This document shows positions 8,172 through 13,323 of a stretch of DNA of 45,788 nucleotides, in pieces. The position numbers were made by a program, and so were the translations under genes. Below the pieces are notes generated by a model. The model saw only the letters and a program-made list of their open reading frames with translations. It was not told where the DNA came from and searched no databases. The stretch's first letter is position 1, and the number at the start of each line of letters is the position of its first letter. Source of the stretch: Candidatus Doudnabacteria bacterium (GTDB lineage: Bacteria > Patescibacteriota > Doudnabacteria > UBA920 > O2-02-FULL-48-8); contig JACPKU010000007.1 of the NCBI GenBank assembly GCA_016186915.1, positions 1 through 45,788 of the forward strand, in the 5' to 3' direction.

Positions 8172-8647
8172 TATTTTCTCCTGTTTATAGAAATCTTAAG
8201 AAACGATTAATTAATAGTTCATATGAGACCATCAATTACCATTTCATTCGATTTTCCGCCAGAGGTTTTTGCGCCAGCCAGGGGCTGGCCAGCCTTCGGC
8301 TGGGATCCGCTTTTGGCGGACAATAAACATTCTTTCGTTAATTCTTTATGGATACCTGTTGTCCAGATTAATGACAAAGACCGACCGTGCCCTGAACCGG
8401 AAACGTTAGTGACTGATTTCGGGCCAGTGTCTTCTTAAGACAACAAATATAATCCATAATCTAAGACGTTGTTTGCCAATGAAAGTTACAAGCCAAGTAT
8501 GGGCTTGAGGCATTCATGCAAACCCTCAAAAATCAAGGTTAAAACCTAAAAATAACACAAAAACACCGCAGTAAACTTCGAGTTTAGCTGAGGCAGATTA
8601 TGTGGATAATCTTTGAGATTTCAACAACTTCATCTTTGAGTATCCAA
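8172..8647 (-). promoter_or_regulatory. Long 5' leader of the surface-protein gene
   Basis: No credible gene lies here. If transcription starts near 8641, the surface-protein mRNA has an untranslated leader of about 470 nt. It contains the 55-bp palindromic repeat (8261-8321), a short TGAGG...CCTCA hairpin near 8507-8530, and GATTATGTGGATAATC, which includes a perfect DnaA-box sequence (8601-8609). Long leaders often stabilise S-layer mRNAs; that function is an inference here. Confidence 0.55.
8261..8321. repeat. 55-60-bp palindromic repeat (untranslated copy)
   Basis: Homologous to 3807-3861: it shares TTTTGCGCCAGCC at the left, CCTTCGGCTG in the middle and GGCGGAC at the right. It lies in the leader of the surface-protein gene. 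Confidence 0.75.
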
Positions 8648-8676
8648 ATTATAAAGATAATCTACTGTCTTGTCAA
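8648..8676 (-). promoter_or_regulatory. Consensus sigma-70 promoter of the surface-protein gene
   Basis: On the minus strand TTGACA (8676-8671), a 17-bp spacer and TATAAT (8653-8648): a perfect match to the consensus. The predicted start is near 8641. Its -35 overlaps the -35 of the plus-strand promoter at 8670-8698. Confidence 0.85.
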
Positions 8677-8698
8677 GTTTGAGTAAATTTGTTAGAAT
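8670..8698 (+). promoter_or_regulatory. Promoter of the tRNA-Gly locus
   Basis: TTGTCA (8670-8675), a 17-bp spacer and TAGAAT (8693-8698). The predicted start is near 8705, a few bases before the tRNA-like fragment at 8712. It is divergent from, and shares bases with, the surface-protein promoter. Confidence 0.7.
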
Positions 8699-8711
8699 CT
8701 TCAAAGAATGT

Positions 8712-8748
8712 GCGAAAGTAGCACAAATGGTAGTGCACCTTGCCTTCC
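8712..8748 (+). pseudogene. 5'-half tRNA-Gly-like remnant
   Basis: The sequence has an acceptor-like GCGAAAG, TA, a perfectly paired D-stem (GCAC/GTGC) around AAATGGTA, then CTTGC and CTTCC as an anticodon stem and the start of a Gly TCC anticodon loop. It stops there and runs into a GC-rich palindrome. No matching 3' half with a T-arm follows. It resembles, but is not identical to, the intact tRNA-Gly 22 bp downstream. Confidence 0.5.
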
Positions 8749-8871
8749 CCGCCTGCCAAGGCCTTTGGTGCGGGATTAGTATAGTGGTAGTACATCACCC
8801 TTCCAAGGTGAGAGGACGGGTTCAAGTCCCGTATCCCGCTCCAGTGGCATCGGCGGGCAGGCAAGGTGGGA
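8736..8871. repeat. Inverted repeat bracketing the intact tRNA-Gly
   Basis: CACCTTGCCT with following CCGCC (about 8736-8755) is repeated inverted as GGCGGGCAGGCAAGGTG (about 8853-8870), with the tRNA gene between the arms. Confidence 0.65.
8770..8843 (+). tRNA. tRNA-Gly (anticodon TCC)
   Basis: A complete 74-nt cloverleaf: acceptor GCGGGAT/ATCCCGC, D-arm with GGTAG, anticodon arm CACCC-TTCCAAG-GTG giving TCC, T-arm with GGTTCAAGTCC, discriminator T and encoded CCA. Confidence 0.93.
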
Positions 8872-9074
8872 CGTAGGGTTCTTGAGCACATTTATGAACA
8901 AATATTGGCGAAATCCGCCTAAGTCCAGCGGACAAAGGCGGAGATTCCGGTATCCCGGCTTCAATAAGATAAAAAACCGACTAAATATTGGCGATTTTTT
9001 GTTTGTCCACATAATTAAAAACTGCTAATGATAGGTTCAAAACAATTATTCACATTTTATCTACAACCACACAA

Positions 9075-9974
9075 TCACCTAAATGATCTATAAAATTTCC
9101 AAAGATATCTTAACAACAAAATAATCACAATTAGCAAAAGCCATTGCCTATTCAATATAAATACCAACCCTGACAGCAACCCTTTGTATATCTTTTTCCC
9201 AGTAACGCTATTGTCCTTCTCTTCTCGCACCCCAGCCAATCCCTCCTCTCTGGCTTCCTGTTGTTTGATTTCATGGTCCAAATCTTCAATTTTCTTCTCC
9301 AATTTCTCAGTAACCTGCTCGAGCGCACCACTAGTTTTTTCGCCAAGATTATCTGCTACTTTCTGAACCACTGATCCCGCTCCACTCGTGGGATTGGAAT
9401 TTTGTTTTACTTCTTCACCATCATTTACTCCATCATTGTCAGTGTCAGGATTAAGCGGATCAGTGCCAAGTTTCTCTTCTTGTTCATCGTCCAAACCATC
9501 ATTGTCATCATCAGGGTCTTCCTTGTCTCCAACCTCATCATTGTCTGTGTCAATGTCAACAAATCTTTTATCCACGCTCGAAATGCTAAAGCCCAAATCA
9601 ATTGGTTCAGGATCATTTCCTGCGATGGTTTTGTAAGTGTCTATTAACTTAACATAAATTTCATGTTCGCCTGCGGTTGCCGCCCAATCTGTCCATTTCT
9701 CGATGAGTCTGCCGTCAATTACTTCGAACTCATTCTCACCCAAAACCTGATCCTTATCGAAAAACTGAATCTTGCCTGTGATATCAAATCCAGACTGGTT
9801 TTGGAGCGCAGTGTAAATCCGGACGTCATCCCCGGCAAAAAACGGATACTCTGAATACCAAATCCCACTCACAAACCCCGCATTCACCCCTGGCTCCTGA
9901 GCCGTCACCAAACAAAAAGGCAGAGTCAAGCCTAATAATATTGCAAGGCTATTTTTTAATCTGTTTAATTTCAT
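9075..9974 (-). CDS. Surface protein with thrombospondin type 3-like calcium repeats and C-terminal anchor
   Basis: A 299-aa protein. The signal peptide (LAILLGLTLPFCLVTAQ) is followed by an Ig/CARDB-like domain at about residues 30-135. Asp-rich type 3 repeats follow at about 139-195 (DTDNDEVGDKEDPDDDNDGLDDEQE, NPDTDNDGVNDGEE), which bind calcium in known proteins. A charged coiled coil (EQVTEKLEKKIEDLDHEIKQQ) comes next, then a C-terminal transmembrane helix at about 273-292 with a basic tail. The layout is a calcium-stabilised envelope protein anchored at its C-terminus. Its start overlaps the end of the VOC gene by 26 bp, so the two are probably co-transcribed. Confidence 0.8.
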   Translation of the reverse strand: MKLNRLKNSLAILLGLTLPFCLVTAQEPGVNAGFVSGIWYSEYPFFAGDDVRIYTALQNQSGFDITGKIQFFDKDQVLGENEFEVIDGRLIEKWTDWAATAGEHEIYVKLIDTYKTIAGNDPEPIDLGFSISSVDKRFVDIDTDNDEVGDKEDPDDDNDGLDDEQEEKLGTDPLNPDTDNDGVNDGEEVKQNSNPTSGAGSVVQKVADNLGEKTSGALEQVTEKLEKKIEDLDHEIKQQEAREEGLAGVREEKDNSVTGKKIYKGLLSGLVFILNRQWLLLIVIILLLRYLWKFYRSFR

Positions 9975-10317
9975 AAATATTTCCGTCAGGGCCGCGGAAG
10001 TGAGCCCAGCGAGAGTTGGTGCCTTGGATAGGACCTATAAATCCTATGCCTTTACTCTCTAATTCTTTTCGCGCTGCTTCTATATTATCCACTTCAAAGC
10101 CGGCGACCGGACCAGTGGTGAAATGATCGTGGTTAGGAGCATTAGGGTCGTTGTTGCCATAAATTTCAACCTTATCTCCGTTTGGCATTGCAAACGTAGC
10201 AAACCCTGGTTCAAAATGATCCTGCTCTAGCTTTAGTGTGTCTTTATAGAACTTATAAAGTTCTTCAAATTTATCCGTCTTAACTCCTAAATAGACAATG
10301 CCTTTTATCACTTTCAT
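9949..10317 (-). CDS. VOC superfamily (glyoxalase/bleomycin-resistance-like) protein
   Basis: A 122-aa protein with the paired beta-alpha-beta-beta-beta layout: VIKGIVYLGVKTDKFEELYKFYKDTLKL in the first half and GPVAGFEVDNIEAARKELESKGI with FRGPDGNIYEIKQ in the second. Members bind a metal and act on small molecules or confer resistance; the substrate cannot be told from the sequence. An extended -10 element (TGATATGAT, minus strand, 10332-10324) puts the transcript start almost at the ATG, so the mRNA may be leaderless. Confidence 0.85.
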   Translation of the reverse strand: MKVIKGIVYLGVKTDKFEELYKFYKDTLKLEQDHFEPGFATFAMPNGDKVEIYGNNDPNAPNHDHFTTGPVAGFEVDNIEAARKELESKGIGFIGPIQGTNSRWAHFRGPDGNIYEIKQIKK

Positions 10318-10323
10318 ACCTCA

Positions 10324-10332
10324 ATCATATCA
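10324..10332 (-). promoter_or_regulatory. Extended -10 promoter of the VOC gene
   Basis: TGATATGAT on the minus strand places the transcription start at about 10317, the first base of the ATG. No good -35 is present, as is usual for extended -10 promoters. Confidence 0.5.
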
Positions 10333-10358
10333 AAATATTACCTTCTCCGCACCAACTA

Positions 10359-10398
10359 AAATAACATAAAAATATCTATAGATATTTTTATGTTATTT
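10359..10398. repeat. 40-bp perfect palindrome between divergent promoters
   Basis: A perfect 20+20-bp AT-rich inverted repeat with centre CTATAG and ends AAATAACAT/ATGTTATTT. Its right end overlaps the -35 box of the tRNA-Pro promoter, and it lies 40 bp upstream of the VOC gene. It could be an operator or a bidirectional hairpin. Confidence 0.9.
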
Positions 10399-10425
10399 GA
10401 AAAGTTAGTGGATTTTGGGTATAAT
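10397..10425 (+). promoter_or_regulatory. Promoter of tRNA-Pro
   Basis: TTGAAA (10397-10402), a 17-bp spacer and TATAAT (10420-10425). The predicted start is near 10432, before the partial tRNA copy at 10445. Confidence 0.85.
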
Positions 10426-10444
10426 AATAAAAGTTCGCAGACTT

Positions 10445-10460
10445 CGGGGACTGGCTCAAT
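10445..10460 (+). pseudogene. Partial duplicate of the tRNA-Pro 5' end
   Basis: CGGGGACTGGCTCAAT is identical to the first 16 bases of the intact tRNA-Pro at 10538. It ends in the D-loop, where a double hairpin (10461-10480 and 10481-10500) begins; TTGGCT, the next bases of the tRNA, resume directly after the hairpins at 10501. The copy therefore looks interrupted by a 40-bp palindromic insert. Confidence 0.75.
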
Positions 10461-10500
10461 CCCGACGCTTGCGGTCGGGACTCCGACTGAAACGTCGGAG
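10461..10500. repeat. Double hairpin inserted in the tRNA-Pro duplicate
   Basis: Two adjacent hairpins, CCCGAC..GTCGGG and CTCCGAC..GTCGGAG, lie exactly between tRNA-identical CAAT and TTGGCT. Confidence 0.75.
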
Positions 10501-10537
10501 TTGGCTTACAGAGGCCAGTCTTCAAACAACAATCCAT

Positions 10538-10614
10538 CGGGGACTGGCTCAATTGGCTAGAGCGCTCGCTTTGGGAGCGAGAGGTTCCGGGTTCAAGTCC
10601 CGGGTCCCCGACCA
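10538..10614 (+). tRNA. tRNA-Pro (anticodon TGG)
   Basis: A complete 77-nt cloverleaf: acceptor CGGGGAC/GTCCCCG, D-arm GGCTCAATTGGCTAGAGC, anticodon arm CTCGC-TTTGGGA-GCGAG giving TGG, T-arm CCGGGTTCAAGTCCCGG, discriminator A and encoded CCA. Confidence 0.95.
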
Positions 10615-10619
10615 ACATT

Positions 10620-10646
10620 ACCCGCTATGCGGGTTTTTATTTTACT
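10620..10646 (+). terminator. Terminator of tRNA-Pro
   Basis: ACCCGC-TAT-GCGGGT followed by TTTTATTTTA, six bases after the tRNA CCA. Confidence 0.85.
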
Positions 10647-10654
10647 TGTAAGAT

Positions 10655-10663
10655 TGTTATGAT
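10655..10663 (+). promoter_or_regulatory. Extended -10 promoter of the ECF sigma gene
   Basis: TGTTATGAT, a TGn-extended -10, gives a start near 10670 and a leader of about 14 nt before the ATG at 10684. There is no obvious -35 or ribosome site. Confidence 0.45.
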
Positions 10664-10683
10664 TATCACGTCATATACAATGT

Positions 10684-11181
10684 ATGTTTAAATCCCAAGA
10701 ACGGCAATTCCTTAAGGCATATGATGAATATGCTGACAGTATATACCGGCACTGCTACTTCCGGGTTTTTCAGAAAGAACAAGCGCAGGACCTAGTGCAG
10801 GACACGTTCACCAAAACATGGGAGTACCTCTCCAAAGGCAACACAATCGAAAACATCAGAGCCTTTCTCTACCGGACTGCCACCAATTTAATAGTCGACC
10901 AATCACGAAAACCTTCCGAGCTGTCGTTGGAAAGCGCGATGGAAGAAGGGTTTGAGCCGCAGGCCGTGGAAAATATTGAAGTAAACGTTGATACAGAAAT
11001 TTTGGTAAATCGGTTGAAAGATTTGGAGGAACCCTACCGCGAGGTTATTATTCTAAAATACATTGAAGGATTTAAGATCAAAGAAATAGCTGAAATCTTG
11101 GATAAATCTGAAAATATAATTTCTGTAAGGCTCCATAGAGGGGCAAAAAAACTTAAGGAAATACTTAAAGAATATGAGTAA
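10684..11181 (+). CDS. ECF-type RNA polymerase sigma factor
   Basis: A 165-aa sigma-70-family protein of ECF size. Sigma region 2 covers about residues 8-75 (YDEYADSIYRHCYFRVFQKEQAQDLVQDTF, then FLYRTATNLIVDQSRK). Region 4 covers about 108-160 (LKDLEEPYREVIILKYIEGFKIKEIAEIL, RLHRGAKKLKEILKE), with its helix-turn-helix. It overlaps the next gene by 8 bp, so translation is coupled. The downstream membrane protein with a short cytoplasmic N-terminus is the likely anti-sigma partner, suggesting an envelope-stress or surface-sensing switch. Its target promoters cannot be read from this window. Confidence 0.92.
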   Translation: MFKSQERQFLKAYDEYADSIYRHCYFRVFQKEQAQDLVQDTFTKTWEYLSKGNTIENIRAFLYRTATNLIVDQSRKPSELSLESAMEEGFEPQAVENIEVNVDTEILVNRLKDLEEPYREVIILKYIEGFKIKEIAEILDKSENIISVRLHRGAKKLKEILKEYE

Positions 11182-12289
11182 TATTTTTGACCAATTAAAA
11201 ACTGTAAAACTCGACAAATCGGATAGAAAAAGGATCCGTTCAGATTTAAAATTGTTTGTTAAGCAAAATCCTGTAAGATTTTCAGAAGATCCACGTCATA
11301 TATGGCATAGGTCGTTAATATCATTAAAAGAAAGGAAATTTTCTATGCCAGCAGTATTTTTAGCTCTTGTGCTTGCTTTGAGTGGAGGAACAGCCGCCGC
11401 AGCAAGCGACACTTTGCCGGGCGACTTCCTCTACCCTTACAAACTTCATGTCAATGAGAACGTCCGCTCCTTCTTCGCACTCTCAGAAGAGGCCAGAGCG
11501 GATCTGGCAGTAGATCTCGCAAGTCGCAGGCTTAACGAAGCCGAACGGTTGGCTCTCAGACAAGAATTAAGTGCCGAACATCACGCCATGTTGGAAGCGC
11601 GTTTCCAAGATCGAATTGAGCACATGCAAGCAATCATTACTGATCTGGAAGCAGAAGGTAAAACTGAAGCAGCCGCGGAACTTTCTGCCAAACTGGAAGC
11701 AATGCTGAAAGCTCACGAAGAAATCTTAAGCAAACTCGAGGCCAAGGCACAGGCCGAAGGTGAAGTAAATGCCGAAGCAAAAATCAATTCAGGTCTTGGC
11801 CCCTTACTGAAAAACATTAGAATGCGTCATGGAGCAGCCATGGAGCAACGCGCCGAATTAGAGGCTAAGTTGGAAGGCTCGGATGCCGATGACCGAGCCG
11901 AAGTGATGAGTGAAATTCATATCCGGCAAGCGGAACAAAAGCTCAATCTCGCCCAAAATACACTCGTAAGAGCAGAAGGAAAAATTTCAGCCGATTCCAA
12001 AGCCCGAGCCGAAGGTTACATCAATACTGCTAACGAGCTGTTGGTTCAAGCCAAAACCAAATCCGAAGCCCAAGAATTCAGCGAAGCCATACGCTTAGCG
12101 TTAGAAGCCCAGGCGCAAGCCTTAAATGCAGAATTACTGCTCAAAGCCTACTTACGCTTAGACGCCAACCTCAAAACCGAGCTAGAGGTAGAAAGTGAAA
12201 CCGAAACTGATACTGAGGATTCCAATGTCGAGATTGAATCAGGTCTCCATCTGGAGACCGACGCCGATTTCGAACTTCGCCTCCAATAA
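11174..12289 (+). CDS. DUF5667-type membrane protein, putative anti-sigma partner
   Basis: A 371-aa protein. Residues 1-55 are basic and cytoplasmic (FDQLKTVKLDKSDRKRIRSDL). One membrane segment follows at about 58-76 (PAVFLALVLALSGGTAAAA), then a DUF5667 signature (SDTLPGDFLYPYKLHVNENVRSFF). After this comes a long Ala/Glu-rich helical region of about 250 residues, probably an extended coiled coil outside the membrane. DUF5667 proteins commonly follow ECF sigma genes. The anti-sigma role is inferred from gene overlap and topology; there is no zinc-binding HXXXCXXC motif. A terminator at 12310-12343 closes the pair. Confidence 0.8.
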   Translation: MSNIFDQLKTVKLDKSDRKRIRSDLKLFVKQNPVRFSEDPRHIWHRSLISLKERKFSMPAVFLALVLALSGGTAAAASDTLPGDFLYPYKLHVNENVRSFFALSEEARADLAVDLASRRLNEAERLALRQELSAEHHAMLEARFQDRIEHMQAIITDLEAEGKTEAAAELSAKLEAMLKAHEEILSKLEAKAQAEGEVNAEAKINSGLGPLLKNIRMRHGAAMEQRAELEAKLEGSDADDRAEVMSEIHIRQAEQKLNLAQNTLVRAEGKISADSKARAEGYINTANELLVQAKTKSEAQEFSEAIRLALEAQAQALNAELLLKAYLRLDANLKTELEVESETETDTEDSNVEIESGLHLETDADFELRLQ

Positions 12290-12309
12290 ACAAAAAGCGG
12301 GAATAAAAA

Positions 12310-12343
12310 AATGCGCCCCTGTAAATCCAAGGCGCATTTTTTT
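12310..12343. terminator. Bidirectional terminator
   Basis: AATGCGCC...GGCGCATT is flanked by A and T runs on both sides. It can end both the sigma/DUF5667 operon and the convergent gene at 12394-12939. Confidence 0.8.
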
Positions 12344-12357
12344 ATGAACCAAGCACT

Positions 12358-12391
12358 CCCTCATACTATTTCATATGTTAAAAGATGAGGG
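12358..12391. repeat. 34-bp palindrome, downstream of wHTH/Cas2-like gene 1
   Basis: An imperfect palindrome with ends CCCTCAT/ATGAGGG and centre CATATG. It ends 2 bp from the stop of the 12394-12939 gene and matches the ends, length and centre of the perfect palindrome at 12962-12995. Confidence 0.85.
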
Positions 12392-12393
12392 AA

Positions 12394-12939
12394 TTAAATA
12401 TTGAACATTTTCTCTAGTTCGTTCTTCCTGTCCATCTCCTGACAAATAAGTAGTCGGGTATATTTTCTGACGCGGTAATATTCAGCGATAAAATCTACTT
12501 CGTCTTCACACGGATAGGGGCAGACCCAAACACTTTTTTGAAGATACTTAAAGCCCAGCTCCCGCAGTTTGCTGGTAAAAGCCAGACGCGCCGAATTGAG
12601 CGAAACCGGCACATCAAAAATCACTATTCGCCAAAGTTTATCCCAACGCTTCGGCTTCTCTATCTTTAGATCGTCAACTTGATATTTCAAAATTTTTTCT
12701 TTACCGTTTTTAGTGAGTTTCATGACGATTTTGTTGCCTTCATAACTCATAGAAACCAGACCGTCTTTTTTAAGTTTCTCTAACGATCTTTTAAAATTAT
12801 CCTTTCTGGTTTTACTAAAATCACCAAAACGGCCAAATGCTGCAAACAGGTTGGGAGCCGCTGCAGCCACCACTATCACTCCGGCTAATCCCAAAGCCAA
12901 AAGGACTCCCTTCGCCACTTGTTTTCTACTGATTTTCAT
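12394..12939 (-). CDS. Membrane-anchored winged-helix protein with Cas2/PaaX-like C-terminal domain
   Basis: A 181-aa protein. One membrane helix lies at about residues 9-33 (VAKGVLLALGLAGVIVVAAAA). A winged-helix-like segment follows at about 42-90 (NFKRSLEKLKKDGLVSMSYEG, KLTKNGKEKILKYQ). The last 80 residues are ferredoxin-like with WRIVIFDVP, SKLRELGFKYLQKSVWVCPYPC and AEYYRVRKYTRLL. The domain resembles the C-terminal part of PaaX-type regulators and Cas2; such ORFs are often labelled Cas2, but there is no CRISPR array here. The Asp of FDVP matches the Cas2 catalytic position. It is flanked by two 34-bp palindromes and is paralogous to the gene at 44396-44962. Function unknown. Confidence 0.75.
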   Translation of the reverse strand: MKISRKQVAKGVLLALGLAGVIVVAAAAPNLFAAFGRFGDFSKTRKDNFKRSLEKLKKDGLVSMSYEGNKIVMKLTKNGKEKILKYQVDDLKIEKPKRWDKLWRIVIFDVPVSLNSARLAFTSKLRELGFKYLQKSVWVCPYPCEDEVDFIAEYYRVRKYTRLLICQEMDRKNELEKMFNI

Positions 12940-12961
12940 TCTATTTTGATCCTTTCTTACC

Positions 12962-12995
12962 CCCTCATAATATTACATATGTAATATTATGAGGG
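12962..12995. repeat. 34-bp perfect palindrome upstream of wHTH/Cas2-like gene 1
   Basis: Ends CCCTCATAATATTACAT and its exact reverse complement, centre CATATG, 23 bp before the ATG. It probably covers the promoter (TAATATTAT), so it may be an autoregulatory operator as well as an element end. Confidence 0.9.
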
Positions 12996-13044
12996 AAACG
13001 ATTTACGTTAAAGTTAATAAATAAACCAGCTTCTTCTAAATTGA

Positions 13045-13320
13045 TTATCTTACAGCGTCTTTCAAACCTTTGCCGGCTCGGAACTTAGGCACCTTGGTAG
13101 CAGGGATCTGAATTTTCTCAGACGGATTTCTGGGGTTCACTCCTGTCCTGGCGTGTCTTTCCGAAACCGCAAACACACCAAACCCAGAAATACTCACCTC
13201 TTGCCCGGCGCGCAGAGATTCCATTACCACGTCTACAAAGGCATCCAAAACTTTTTCGGCCTCAGGTTTGGTCACCTGCAACTTATTCGCTAAGGCATCA
13301 ATCACATCTTGTTTGTGCAT
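13045..13320 (-). CDS. hup: HU-family DNA-binding protein
   Basis: A 91-aa protein with the complete HU/IHF fold: MHKQDVIDALANKLQVTKPEAEKVLDAF as helices 1-2, GQEVSISGFGVFAVSERHAR in the saddle, the NPRNPSEKIQIPATKVPKF DNA-binding arm and GKGLKDAVR at the end. It bends DNA non-specifically and compacts the nucleoid. It starts 3 bp after the stop of the lamin-tail gene, so it may be expressed by read-through, although a local promoter could lie inside that gene. There is no clear Shine-Dalgarno. Confidence 0.95.
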   Translation of the reverse strand: MHKQDVIDALANKLQVTKPEAEKVLDAFVDVVMESLRAGQEVSISGFGVFAVSERHARTGVNPRNPSEKIQIPATKVPKFRAGKGLKDAVR

Positions 13321-13323
13321 ATT

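Noticed and set aside
751-8609. Replication origin suggested by perfect DnaA boxes at 751-759 and 8601-8609
   Set aside because: Only isolated boxes, no cluster, no dnaA/dnaN/rpmH neighbours and no AT-rich unwinding region with repeats.
12394-12939. CRISPR-Cas locus because of the Cas2-like domain
   Set aside because: No repeat-spacer array, Cas1 or other cas gene is present near either Cas2-like protein, and both carry a membrane helix and winged helix untypical of Cas2.
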